The notes under the pieces were generated by a model, which had not been told where the DNA came from, did no database searches, and saw nothing but the letters and a program-made list of their open reading frames with translations. Positions 1-10,242 of a stretch of 64,000 nt of DNA are shown in pieces. The DNA comes from Toxorhynchites rutilus septentrionalis (lineage: Eukaryota > Arthropoda > Insecta > Diptera > Culicidae): NCBI RefSeq assembly GCF_029784135.1, contig NC_073744.1, forward strand, positions 106,446,266-106,510,265, given 5' to 3'. Each line of letters starts with the position of its first letter. Position 1 is the first letter of the stretch. A program made the translations under genes and the position numbers.

Positions 1-835
1 CCATGTTCTCAGCATCAACCAAGTGCAGCGGAAGAACGTGCTCGTTCATGAGCTTTACTGCACTTGTCAGCCTGCGGGAATGCTGCAACTTCGGGATCCT
101 GGGGCACGACAAAGGGTCCGTGTCGCGGAACTGTGAGATCGCCTCGTCGTAATGGAAGACCAGATCGCGTAGTAGTTGTTGATCTGGCTGTGGATCTTCC
201 GGCTCAGAGGGTTGTTGTACTGTGGCCTCCACTGGTGCTGATTCGCGTGCCCCACTCGCGAATGAATTGCTCAGCCGTACTGAACTTCGTCTCGACACAT
301 CGCTTGCTCTGCTTGTTCTGGAGCTTAGTTCTCTCTGCACCTGCTGCTTGATCTCGTCGACTTGCGTTTGGGAGAGCATATTGTTGCGTACAATCGCTCT
401 ACGCCTCGCGTTCATCGCGTTTTGGTCAAGCCTCCCGACGAACTCTGGATACGCTTCCTCGAACATTGCGAGTATTCGAGGGCGACCGCTCATGTCCGTC
501 TCCAAAGCAGTGCAGATGTAATAGGCGCGGATCACGAATTCGTTCATTTCGTGTGTCCACATGATCCGTCGCCTAGTAGTACCCACAAGTGTGGACGACT
601 GTCGTCTGACAGTCGCAACACGCCTCGTAGGCGCAGCGTTTCGTTGGTGATGTCGATGGCTGCTGTTTCCGTGTGGCGGTAGCTCTTCGGGTTGAACCCG
701 GCTGGTGGCCCGCTCTTGCACATCGCCCTCCAGCCGCTGGCCGCTCGCTCTTACGCCCGTTCCAGGACCAGCTCCAGTTCGGGGACCCTCCTCGGGCGAT
801 CGCATTCTGAGTATTCTTCGTGAACGTAGCTCCAT
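1..835 (-). CDS. LINE ORF N-terminus, copy A (partial, runs off the window)
   Basis: An open frame on the minus strand starts at the ATG at 835 and is still open at base 1. It is the same protein as the N-terminal ORF of copy B (start at 4898). The N-terminus is basic and Arg-rich. It is followed by a Myb/SANT-like stretch (Trp-Thr-His then helical segments) and an Arg/Ser-rich linker. In R2/R4-type elements the N-terminal region carries DNA-binding domains that help target integration. The RT and endonuclease parts lie outside the window, so it is unknown whether this copy is intact. Confidence 0.7.
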   Translation of the reverse strand, partial: MELRSRRILRMRSPEEGPRTGAGPGTGVRASGQRLEGDVQERATSRVQPEELPPHGNSSHRHHQRNAAPTRRVATVRRQSSTLVGTTRRRIMWTHEMNEFVIRAYYICTALETDMSGRPRILAMFEEAYPEFVGRLDQNAMNARRRAIVRNNMLSQTQVDEIKQQVQRELSSRTSRASDVSRRSSVRLSNSFASGARESAPVEATVQQPSEPEDPQPDQQLLRDLVFHYDEAISQFRDTDPLSCPRIPKLQHSRRLTSAVKLMNEHVLPLHLVDAENM

Positions 836-1117
836 TGTCTGGGTGTATCTCCTTTGCCCGGGAGACAGCGGGTTGGCAAGGCCTCCATGACCCGGGAGGC
901 CTTCCCCGGGAGAGATATAGCGCTCTGACTCGCTCGCACCCCCTCACTTAGCCACTTTCGACACCCGTTCTCGGAGCCAAGACCAGGTGTGTGTTTCCAG
1001 TTCACGCCCGATCTAAAAATGTCGTCATATGATCTTCGTGGAGGCGTGAGATAGGAACATTTGAGACCAACAGGTAGGCTCCTACCCTAGTGTTGATCCC
1101 CATTTGAGAACCATTTT
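1..1117 (-). mobile_element. R2-superfamily (R4/Dong-like) LINE, copy A, 5' end only
   Basis: This stretch repeats 4064-5180 almost exactly: I see about three substitutions in 1.1 kb. It is the 5' end of a minus-strand LINE whose body continues left of the window. Identity stops at 1117, where the 3' end of copy B begins directly, so the two copies are head to tail with no visible spacer. The match includes the presumed 5' UTR (about 836-1117) and the start of the ORF. The near-identity implies a recent duplication, a tandem insertion or an assembly artefact. Confidence 0.8.
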
Positions 1118-1244
1118 TTTGGCAGACTTATCTCACTTCTTAACTAGGCGAACCTAGCCAGAATTTTCACCTGCCCCCGGGCTTCTGAATGCCAAAGGGG
1201 GACTAGGCTCTGCGGAATGCACGTATCTGCATGCTCGTGCTGTT

Positions 1245-1763
1245 TCAGTCCTGACCGAGAAATTGTCGGACAATCGCGCAGGTGCTAAGGATGACCGACT
1301 TTTGGATGCCGGCCAATTCCTTCTCCATGTTCAACACCTTTAGCGCTTCCAGAAGTGTCTTCGGGACAATTCCAGTTCCAGAGAGAACGACTGGAACAAT
1401 TCTTGGGACCTCCCTTAGCCCCCACAGTTCCTTGAGCTCCACGGCCAATGGTCGGTACTTGCAGATTTTGCGACCGTGGGTCTCCTCCAGATTCTGGTTC
1501 AGTGGAATAGCGACATCGATGATGGTGACTTTGCGGTCGCTCTTGTCGTAAACCATTATATCTGGTCGGTTGTGGTGGATCGAGAGGTCGGTCAGAACAG
1601 TGCGATCCCAGTACAGCTTGAAACGGTCATTTTCCAGGACAGGTGCAGGCAGGTACCGGTAGTTTGGTACGTTGTCTTCCAGTAGAGCACATTGGAGCGC
1701 CAGTTGTCGATGAACAATACGGGCCACGTTGTTGTGGCGCTCGGTGTAGGCTGCGTTGGCCAA
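1245..1763 (-). pseudogene. Restriction-like endonuclease domain of R4/Dong-like LINE
   Basis: A 172-residue C-terminal segment carries the RLE signature: an RPD motif at residues 66-68, an acidic residue in an IIDVA-type strand at about 83, then a KYRPLA block where RLE families have a conserved K/Y motif. In R2-type elements this PD-(D/E)XK-like nuclease nicks the target DNA that primes reverse transcription. The frame is one base out of register with the upstream RT frame, which ends in a CCHC motif (CRMCHQ...H...C) next to the overlap, so a frameshift near 1765 detaches it. All recognisable catalytic residues remain. Confidence 0.75.
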
Positions 1764-3411
1764 AACAGCCTCCCATAATGTGCTCTATGTTTTCACCTGG
1801 TTGATGGCACATCCGGCAAATGTCATCAACGTCTTGATGCCAGACGTACCGCCTGCAGTTTCTCGTCGGCATTATCCTGTCCTGGATGGCTAACATGTCG
1901 GCTTCTACTACTGAAGAGAGTTCACCACGCGTTAGCCACAGATTGGATGCGGCCTTGTCGACGTGTGGCCGATCCAGTTGATGGGGGTGGGCACCATGCA
2001 CTGCCTTCTGCTTCCAAGCTGCAATCTTCTCCTCCACTGTCTGCAGATTGCAGTTGAGTTGGTACTCCGCTTGCGCCAAGTGCAGAGCGCTGTATACTCT
2101 GTCGGCGACGCAGACAGCCCGGTATAGCGCGTTTTGGTTGGCGCGTTCTGCGAAGTACTCGCGCAGTTGTCGTACCTGGGCAACACACAGTGCAGATATG
2201 TCGACTATTCCAAGTCCCCCTTCTTTGCGTGGCAGTGAAACTCTCTCCAGTGCCGATTGAGGATGGTGCATTCCGGCCTTTTTGAATGCTTTCCTCATCC
2301 TCCTCTCAAGGTCCTCTAGGTCAGTTTTGCTCCATTTGACTACACCAAAACTGAAGGTCAGCAGGGGAACCGCGAATGTGTTGATCGCGCGTACCTTGTT
2401 CCCCGCGTTGAGGAAAGTCCTCAGGACACAGTTCACTCGACTCAAGAACTTGTCTCGCAGCTTCGTCTTGATGTCGGAGTGGCGAATCCCGGTGAGCTGT
2501 TGGAATCCAAGATATTTATAGGATTCGCCACGAACCATGTCTCTTATGAACTCGCCGTCATAGACCTCGTAACCTCCGGATTCGGTAAGCTGCCCTTTCA
2601 GCAGATGGACACAACGGCACTTGTCGAGGCCGAACTCCATGCAGATGTCCCTGCTTATGTCTTCGACAACCCGGATAGCTACACCTAGACGCTGACGTGA
2701 ATCAGCGTAGACCTTGAGATCATCCATGTAGAAGGTATGGGTCACTTCTTCGTGGGCGCCGTCGCCATACCTTATTTTATAGCCATGACCGTTTCTATTG
2801 AGCGTCCTACTGAGGGGGTTCAGTGCCAGACAAAACCAAAGCGGGCTGAAAGAGTCGCCTTGGAATATCCCCCTCTTTATCTGCAGCGTTCTAGACTGCA
2901 ACACATTTTCCCCATCACTGAGGTGCAGAGACGTGCTCCACTGCCTCATCGCATGCTGCAGGAACCTAACGACGACGGGATCAATTTTGTAGAGCTCCAA
3001 TACCCGGACGAGAAACGAGTGAGGTATGGAGTCATAAGCCTTCCTGTAATCGATGTAGGCCATACTTAGGTTCCGCTGGTTATATACCGCCTGGCCGACT
3101 ATGGCTGCGTCGATGATGGCCTGGTCTTTGCAGCCATGCGTATTTTTCCTGCATCCTTTCTGCTCTTCTGCGATGATGTGATGCTGTTCGCAGTGAGCAG
3201 AAACTTTGGCGGTAATTATGCTGCTCAGTATTTTGTACAGACTCGATAGGCACGTTATCGGTCTGTACTTTGATGGGTTCAATGTGTTGCTGTCTTTCGG
3301 GAGGAGGAATGTGACGCCACGAGTGGCGAATTCAGGAAGGTTGTGTGGGTCACGTAGCACCTTGTTGAAGCACTCAGCTATCTTTGGATGTGCGACGGCT
3401 TCTTGTGCCAA
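1627..3411 (-). pseudogene. Reverse transcriptase of R4/Dong-like LINE
   Basis: The 594-codon frame holds an RT domain. It has a fingers motif around PSKYRPITCLS, motif A in AYIDYRKAYDSIPH, motif B in GIFQGDSFSPLWF (about residue 187) and the catalytic FYMDD (about residue 229). It continues through the thumb to a zinc-finger-like CRMC...H...C near the end. The first residues overlap the previous frame, whose last real motif is APGPDGVQNFW, so a frameshift near 3400 separates the N-terminal half from the RT. The protein would copy element RNA at a nicked chromosomal site. The catalytic aspartates are present; the reading frame is what is broken. Confidence 0.85.
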
Positions 3412-4898
3412 AAGTTCTGGACACCATCGGGGCCCGGTGCTGCCCAGTTCCTCAGGTACCGCGAGGCTTCGCGGACATCGTTCTCTCCGACGATGATAGC
3501 TGGCATCTCTCCAATTTCACCACAACTCTCCTCCTCCCGTCTTAACCACATTTGCCCGTCGCGATGTTCTACTGGGGTCTCCCAAATACCAGCCCAGAAG
3601 TTCGTCACATCGCTAATATCTGGCAAACCTTCGCGGTAGTCGGGCTTCTCGTCGCTAATGTGGTCGTAGAACGCTTTCTCGTTATCTCTGAACATCCGAT
3701 TTTGTTCCAGGCGCTTTGCAGAGTCAGAGTAACGTTTCAGCCGTTTTGTAAGGACGCTCAATTGCTGTACCAGTGTGTCGAGTTTTTCCGTCAGCTGGTG
3801 AGCTCCCAGCTGGCGAAGTTCAGTAGGCCGCACGATCACAGCAACTTGGCGACCTAATTTCACCGATCTGCTGCCTCTTTTGTACGCCATCAGTCTTCCA
3901 ATTGCGGCGCGCTTGTTTAGGATCCGTTGCTCCAATCTCCTTCGCCATGGAGGCTCACGCCTTTTACGGAGATGTTGGAGCAGTCCGCCTCTTGGCCTAA
4001 TACGGTATCCTAAACTTTTGGCGGTCGCCACAGCAGCACAGTAAACTTTCAGTTGCAGCTCCTCCATGTTCTCAGCATCAACCAAGTGCAGCGGAAGAAC
4101 GTGCTCGTTCATGAGCTTTACTGCACTTGTCAGCCTGCGGGAATGCTGCAACTTCGGGATCCTGGGGCGCGACAAAGGGTCCGTGTCGCGGAACTGTGAG
4201 ATCGCCTCGTCGTAATGGAAGACCAGATCGCGTAGTAGTTGTTGATCTGGCTGTGGATCTTCCGGCTCAGGGGGTTGTTGTACTGTGGCCTCCACTGGTG
4301 CTGATTCGCGTGCCCCACTCGCGAATGAATTGCTCAGCCGTACTGAACTTCGTCTCGACACATCGCTTGCTCTGCTTGTTCTGGAGCTTAGTTCTCTCTG
4401 CACCTGCTGCTTGATCTCGTCGACTTGCGTTTGGGAGAGCATATTGTTGCGTACAATCGCTCTACGCCTCGCGTTCATCGCGTTTTGGTCAAGCCTCCCG
4501 ACGAACTCTGGATACGCTTCCTCGAACATTGCGAGTATTCGAGGGCGACCGCTCATGTCCGTCTCCAAAGCAGTGCAGATGTAATAGGCGCGGATCACGA
4601 ATTCGTTCATTTCGTGTGTCCACATGATCCGTCGCCTAGTAGTACCCACAAGTGTGGACGACTGTCGTCTGACAGTCGCAACACGCCTCGTAGGCGCAGC
4701 GTTTCGTTGGTGATGTCGATGGCTGCTGTTTCCGTGTGGCGGTAGCTCTTCGGGTTGAACCCGGCTGGTGGCCCGCTCTTGCACATCGCCCTCCAGCCGC
4801 TGGCCGCTCGCTCTTACGCCCGTTCCAGGACCAGCTCCAGTTCGGGGACCCTCCTCGGGCGATCGCATTCTGAGTATTCTTCGTGAACGTAGCTCCAT
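3378..4898 (-). pseudogene. N-terminal part of R4/Dong-like LINE protein
   Basis: The 506-codon frame starts at the ATG at 4898. Residues 1-90 are Arg-rich and low-complexity. Residues of about 90-170 look Myb/SANT-like (RRRIMWTHEMNEF followed by helices). Later residues approach the RT, with a basic helical region and the pre-RT motif APGPDGVQNFW near the end. The frame then shifts near 3400 into the RT frame. Family knowledge says this region binds nucleic acid. The Myb assignment rests on pattern only and would need an HMM search. Confidence 0.7.
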
Positions 4899-5198
4899 TG
4901 TCTGGGTGTATCTCCTTTGCCCGGGAGACAGCGGGTTGGCAAGGCCTCCATGACCCGGGAGGCCTTCCCCGGGAGAGATATAGCGCTCTGACTCGCTCGC
5001 ACCCCCTCACTTAGCCACTTTCGACACCCGTTCTCGGAGCCAAGACCAGGTGTGTGTTTCCAGTTCACGCCCGATCTAAAAATGTCGTCATATGATCTTC
5101 GTGGAGGCGTGAGATAGGAACATTTGAGACCAACAGGTAGGCTCTTACCCTAGTGTTGATCCCCATTTGAGAACCATTTTCTTTTCTGCCGGATTCTG

Positions 5199-5241
<43 letters not shown>

Positions 5242-5504
5242 GAGGTGAGGAACGCTCTACCAGCCTTATCTGGGAAGGGTTAACCCTGACGTCGAGTGGG
5301 GATCGCACCCACAAAAACCAAGCCCTCTACTCGTTGCCTTATTCCCCCTGGGACCACATCTAGGCGACTACTTCAGGGGGCGGCTGTGCTCATGCACTCT
5401 TCGAGTTTGACTAGCGTTGTCCTTCCCTTTTTCTCAACATTTTTTCTCTCTATACGCTTTTCATTCCACTGCGCTTATGTCCTCTTCGCAGGCATCCATT
5501 TACC

Positions 5505-5990
5505 CGTCGAGACGTGTACCGATTCGGAATTGCCCTCCAACTTGACGCGCAACCCGTCACAGTCACCCTCGCGGGATTTCTCACCTGTCGAGACGTGCAC
5601 CGATTAGGAAGCGCCCTCCAACTTGACGCGCGCCCCGTCACAATCACCCTCGCAGGATTTCTCTTCCCAGCGGAGTGCCGATTAGGTAGTGCCCTCCTAC
5701 ATGACGCGCACTCCGTCACAGCTACTCTCGTGGGGTATACACCATTTTGATCACGGCTTCATCCTTCGCGGTGTTTCTCCATCCAGGCCACGATCAGGCG
5801 TTGCCAGGCAGGCATTTTTGCTCTTCTCCGTGGCAGTATCCGGTTACCTGTCGAGACGTGCACCGATTAGGAAGCGCCCTCCAACTTGACGCGCGCCCCG
5901 TCACAGTCACCCCCGCAGGATTTCTCTTCCCAGCGGAGCGCCGATTAGGTAGTGCCCTCCAACATGACGCGCACTCCGTCACGGCGGCTC
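5505..5990 (-). repeat. ~80 bp tandem subrepeats in R1-clade 3' UTR
   Basis: Diverged units contain a core CGAGACGTG, CCGATTAGG, a GCCCTCCAAC-type block, GACGCGC and GTCAC. Three are seen at about 5505-5740 and two more at about 5845-5990. The same units occur in the full-length sister element (36870-37460). They are part of the family's 3' UTR, not host satellite. Confidence 0.75.
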
Positions 5991-5993
5991 TCG

Positions 5994-6016
5994 GGGGGGG
6001 GGGGGGGGGGGGGGGG
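5994..6016. repeat. 23-base poly-G run
   Basis: A pure G tract lies between the 3' UTR subrepeats and the remaining 3' UTR of the R1-clade element. The sister copy has no such run at the equivalent place. It may be a replication expansion or a sequencing or assembly error. Confidence 0.8.
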
Positions 6017-6060
6017 TACTATCCGGTACTACAGCCGTCTCGATTATTCATCTCTTATGG

Positions 6061-6378
6061 TCAGGCGTTATCCAGCATATAGTGGAACTGGTCCATCGTC
6101 CATCTGGGAGGTGCGTAGCAACTGCAGATAAAAATTCCGTTGATCTTTGTGATCACGAAACCCTCGCGAGACCTCGAAACTACCTCCTGAATGGGATATC
6201 GGCCCATGACCTGGATGGCGGCCATTCCTACTTTATCCGTCACCCAATTACCGTTACCGGGGGGAACGCGATACGGCTCCGCGATAATTGCGACATCACA
6301 TTTTGTTTCTGTCGTTGACTGCCACAACAGTTGCTGTGCGATGTCACAATGGTTGAGATTAATTTGGGTTATCTCCAT
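6061..6378 (-). pseudogene. R1-clade ORF2 fragment (start of APE endonuclease)
   Basis: The frame starts at the ATG at 6378 and covers only the first part of the apurinic-like endonuclease: the QINLNHC start, the AEPYRVP motif and the SCYAPP strand. It then runs into the internal deletion. The start codon overlaps the ORF1 stop as TGATG. R1-clade elements such as SART1 are known to translate ORF2 by termination-reinitiation at such an overlap. The RT and the rest of the nuclease are gone, so this fragment cannot mobilise anything. Confidence 0.8.
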
Positions 6379-7959
6379 CACTGTTGGCTTGCCCTCGCCT
6401 GTTTGTACACAGGGCAATTAAAGCCTCCCGTCATATGGTCATTACTGTCCTCTTTTTCGCAGAGCATACACCTTGGTTTTCCCTTGCAGTCGCTGGCAAA
6501 GTGTCCCTCTATTCCGCATTTCCTGCACAGTTTGGATCTATCTGGCCCCAAGCAGCCTTTCGCCAGGTGGCCGAAGTTTAAACACTTGAAACATCGCTCC
6601 AGTTGCTTGGGAACAGGCGGAATGATTCTAAAACGACCCACAGCCCAGCAGACGTTTATACTCTCTAACTTCAGTAACTTGTTCGCTGCGTCCGTTGAGA
6701 GACGAATCGTTGCGGTCTGCGTCCCGCGATACGCCTTTCGTAGTCGGATTTTCATCGGAACTTTGCCCAGGATGTTTTCCTCCTCCAACTTCTGACGTAG
6801 GTCTATCTCGGTGGTGAACAGACTGAGGTTCCTGCATTCTATCGATGCCTCGGAGGATAAGGCCCTTACGTTCGCTCCATCGCCGAGAACCCTTTCTACA
6901 AGATCCTTGAATGCTGAGCTCCTGATTTCTGGGTCTCTCTTCAGCTCGAACAGCATTTCGCCGTTCTGGGTGCGCCTGGACTTCACCACGCTCTCCTCCA
7001 GTTTCTTGAGGCCAGGGTCCTCTCGCATTTTTTTTAAAGAGATCAGCGTATGATACGTTGCCCTTCGCTTCGACGATGAGTGCATCGCCTTTGTCTCTCG
7101 CCCGCCGAGGATTAGGCTTCTTGTCTTTTGGCCCCTGCCACTTTTCATTCTCTTTCTTATTTTTTTCCACTATTTTCACTTTTCTCTCCCTCTCTTTTTC
7201 TTCGTTCCTTTGTTTTTTCTTGTTTCTTTTCGTAACCGTGCTCCAGTCGTTTCTCTTGCTGTCGGTGCTGATCTGGTCATCGCTGTCACCCAGCTCTTCG
7301 CTGTCGCCCTGGGCGGCACTATCGTCTTGATCATCGTTGTCGTGATCGTCCTTGCGTTTTTTGAACATTTCTTCTTCTGCTGGTGAATCCTTTTTTCTTT
7401 TTTCCGAACGGTTTCGACGAATCTTTGGCGTCACCTGTCCAGCTGCAGCTCTTTGCAACGCTTCTGCGAGTGCCTTCTCGGCGGTTTTCGTCCTTTCGAC
7501 GAGTCCATCGTGCTCCTTCAAAGCTCGTCCCAAGAGAGATCTTATACCCGACATCCTGGTCTTGATCTCCTTATGCACGTTGGGTTTGTCCTGCACGAAG
7601 GTGTCGAGTTCTTTGACCCTCAACATGATCGTGCTCAGGATGCTATCTCCAGTCAGCCCTCCTTCCTGGGTTAAACTACCGCTGGACTTTGGCAGGAACA
7701 GGGGATTGATCCCCCGACTTTGCTGGGTCTCAGGTATTCCTCCATTACTGCCGCTAGGGCCTGGTGTTTCCACTTGTTTGAGTATTGGCGATCGCAGAAG
7801 CTTTTTACTACGAATGAACGCGTTGGCTTGGTCACCTGTATCCATCATACTCTCTCTTCGTTCTTCGTTGGTTTTGTAGGTTGTCTCCATTTTGGTTGGG
7901 TCCCAACTTCGGGCCGCTATCTCCGCTCGTTGTACATAGTCGCCTTTTTGTGATCCCAT
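6378..7959 (-). pseudogene. R1-clade ORF1 (gag-like, CCHC) with frameshift
   Basis: ORF1 begins at the ATG at 7959 and ends at the TGA at 6378. It has a long charged, coiled-coil-like N-terminal half rich in Lys/Glu/Asp. The C-terminal half carries three zinc-knuckle-type motifs near the end (CFKCLNFGHLAKGC, CRKCGIEGHFASDC and a CMLC...H...C variant). A frameshift near an 8-T run at 7028-7035 separates the halves. ORF1 proteins of this clade bind element RNA and form RNPs. The sister copy at 40466-41851 has the same order without this break. Confidence 0.8.
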
Positions 7960-8479
7960 GGTTATCTATGCAAGCAGTGAGGCCATGCAGGGGTTGACAC
8001 GGTCCTTCATGGGGACCGTGTTCAGAGCCGGATCAGCGCAAGTCAGGAATGTGACATCTGATGCCTAGTACCTAGTGCCAAGGCCTAGACGAGCATCGAA
8101 CGTACCCGAAGACTTGCCAAGTTGTTACCGGGACGGGGGCAACCGTACTATTAACCCACACGCCATTTCAGGTAGGTGTCACCCTTCCTTACTCAGGGAG
8201 CAGAATAGCACGACTGTCGGCTTTTAGCATCGCATTTTATCCGTTTTCGTGTCTTGTCCGTTTTCCATGTCATACCAGTATGTCGTAATCAGGATCTTAC
8301 TGGCGTCGATCCTGATGTGCTCGGCACTCCTCTCGTTGCTCCTGTACACGGTATTTCCCCCGTGCATTCTCCATAGGCTTTACCGTGCCCTTACTCGCGT
8401 TGTCACCCGATTAGTCGCCTTCTACGACAGGGACAGGGACGTAGACCCGAAGTGCTATTCTAGGCCGGCAGCTCCACGG
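7960..8479 (-). other. R1-clade 5' UTR
   Basis: Non-coding sequence matches the 5' UTR of the full-length element (41852-42444) over its whole length with scattered differences. It includes the blocks around the GGGACCGTGT and ACGGTATTTCC motifs. By analogy with other LINEs it should hold the internal promoter, but I see no specific promoter element I could name. Confidence 0.7.
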
Positions 8480-8548
8480 TGTGATATACAGTGTAGGGAT
8501 TCATATGTATGTGTAATCTATAGGTGTGTGTGTGTGTGTGTTCTAACT
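8480..8548 (-). repeat. 3' LTR remnant of gypsy element
   Basis: This 69 bp segment repeats 15750-15815 (start of the 5' LTR on the minus strand), including the GT/CA microsatellite and the AGTTAG end. Next to it inside the element is a purine-rich tract (minus strand AAATGGGGAGG). The rest of the LTR is replaced by the R1-clade 5' end. Confidence 0.8.
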
Positions 8549-8557
8549 CCTCCCCAT

Positions 8558-9904
8558 TTAGATTGGCGAATCCTCCTGGCATTCGTCTATTCCTCTTATT
8601 CGTCTAATTTTTGTATTTAGATCTTTCAGTTTTATAGTAGTCTCTATTTTTGTGCGTCCAAATTTTATTTTAATTATAATAATTGTGACGATTAGACACA
8701 CTATTATGGTTGTCAAACTAAATGATACGATGTGAAATTTAAAATGAAGGCTCTCTGTTTTAAGTTTAATATAATTTAGTTTCTCTCTTTTAATTTCTTT
8801 TTCATTGATTATTTTGTTATAGGTTGTGTTTTTGTTCGATTGTATTATTTTAAATTGATATTGTGCCTCGTGTACGATAAATGTCTTGTTTTCAATACAC
8901 ATTTCTTCTGTTATTTTCAGTATTTTAGGTGGAAAAATTGTAATTTGACCTTGAATGGTTGTAATGTTTGTAGGTTTTCTTATAATAATCAATGTGTCAG
9001 TATAAATATTTTCATTGATTTCTTCGTCCTCAGTACATTTAGGGGCTAGTAAATATTGGTTACATTCATATTTTTCCTGTGGTGTACAACTATTCCATAG
9101 TGTACCATTTTTGTCAATCAATCTGTACTCTCTTTTCATATTTTCGATAGGTAAAATTCTATAAAGTTGAATTTTATTTATTTCCCTTGGAACTTTGTAT
9201 ATAAAGAGCATATTTCTGTTGTTAGAAGTAATTTTGACTGTTCCAAAGTGAATTATCTCTGAGATTGATAAATTACTCTTATTTTCTATTTTCAATAATT
9301 CATTTTTTGTAAATATGTCAGGATATATTATTTCTTGTTTTGCGAATGAAATTGCTTGTGTTATATAAACTAATTCCTGTATCAAATATTCCAGATTGTG
9401 GCTCAGCTTGAGATAAAAATATATCATGTTTTTTTCTTGTATAACTTCATCTATTTGTGTCTGTAAGCCATTTATTCTTATCGTCAATTGATCGTTGATT
9501 ATAACTTGTTTATTTTCTTCTGTTATTATGTTGTTCATTGTATTATTGATGATTCTTAGGTCATTGGCATCAGGTGAACCTGATAGCCATTACCAAACTT
9601 GTCCTAAAATTTCCTATCTTTTGAATCTTGGGGTGTATATTCTGAAAAATAAATCTTTTAATTTTGAAAGTTTATCCTCTAGTTCATAACTAAATGTTGA
9701 ATTAATACCTCGTGTCATTGTTACGTATTCGTATTCCCCGATTACATGTTTTATTTGTGTAATGTTGATTTGATGGATTAGAATAACTTCACCATTTGAG
9801 ACGATACATTGTTTTTCTTCATAAAGTAGATACGCCTTATCCTTGACGTCGATTATTTCTATTCCTAGGATGGCGGTTATTAGGAATATCCACGTGAGTT
9901 TCAC
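8558..9904 (-). pseudogene. env: Env-like glycoprotein gene of the gypsy element (broken)
   Basis: Two open stretches, 9614-9904 and 8558-9538, lie in different frames separated by about 75 bp, so the gene is interrupted. The first begins with a hydrophobic signal-like N-terminus and ends with RFKR, a furin-type cleavage motif. The second has a helical surface/ectodomain-like region, several cysteines and Asn-rich N-glycosylation-type sites. It also has one strong transmembrane segment near residues 265-290 followed by a basic tail. This organisation matches the F-type envelope proteins of insect errantiviruses. As an old genomic copy it is inactivated by the frame break. Confidence 0.7.
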
Positions 9905-10242
9905 TGAAAAGATTTTGAATTTATTAGTCGTTTATGGATTTTACGGTTATTCGTATCAACTATATATGAGGGGTGATTTTCCTTTACATAATTAATCCTG
10001 TATCTGGGTTTATTTTTGTCTATATCGTTTGTTTTTTCCCATATTTCTTGTCCTTGATCTAAATTTGAATATTCTTCTAATACTTTCTTGTACTGCTCTT
10101 GTAGTTTTTCTAAGTCCTCTTTTGTCATGTTATTGAACCATAACTCGATCGGTTTATGTCCGGTGACTTTATGAATCGTGTGATTGTATTTTCGATAAGC
10201 TATTAGAGAGATGTTCCTTGTAAGTTTCTTGTAATAATCCAA
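9901..10242 (-). pseudogene. pol: Integrase C-terminal remnant
   Basis: About 113 codons resemble the end of a gypsy integrase: YRKYNHTIHKVTGHKPIELW, the usual block after the catalytic core, then a charged coiled segment and a basic tail. The zinc-binding HHCC domain and the DDE catalytic core are absent. The previous RT/RNase H frame runs straight into this block out of register, so an internal deletion of several hundred bases removed them. The remnant overlaps the env start by a few bases, as is common in this group. Confidence 0.75.

Larger units (their letters stand above)
1118..5180 (-). mobile_element. R2-superfamily (R4/Dong-like) LINE, copy B, nearly complete
   Basis: This is a minus-strand non-LTR retrotransposon of about 4.06 kb. 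It has one coding region in the order Myb-like domain, reverse transcriptase, CCHC zinc finger and C-terminal restriction-like endonuclease (RLE). That single-ORF order with a C-terminal RLE defines the R2 superfamily; the RT motif style suggests the R4/Dong group. The 5' limit (5180) is set by loss of identity with copy A. The 3' limit (1118) is set by the junction with copy A. Two frameshifts (near 3400 and near 1765) split the coding region, so this copy is not autonomous as written. No poly-A tail is seen at its 3' end. Confidence 0.75.
5201..8479 (-). mobile_element. R1-clade LINE with large internal deletion
   Basis: This is a minus-strand copy of the same family as the full-length element at 36565-42444. 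It keeps the 5' UTR (7960-8479), ORF1, the first ~105 codons of ORF2 and the 3' UTR with its ~80 bp subrepeats, and ends in a 38-base T run (poly-A on the minus strand) at 5201-5238. About 2.8 kb of ORF2, including the whole RT, is missing; the deletion joins near 6060. No matching target duplication is seen, and the 5' end abuts a truncated gypsy LTR at 8480, so the locus was rearranged after insertion. Confidence 0.85.

Noticed and set aside
573..1005. Open frames overlapping the LINE 5' end (also 4636-5068)
   Set aside because: Out-of-frame shadows of the LINE ORF and UTR, duplicated only because the LINE is duplicated; no protein motif.
5201..5238. Target duplication for the deleted R1-clade copy
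   Set aside because: Bases left of the T run (GGATTCTGCA) do not match those right of the 5' end (TGTGATATAC).
7058..7330. Phe/Ser-rich open frame on the plus strand
   Set aside because: Antisense of the Lys/Glu-rich ORF1 coiled-coil region.
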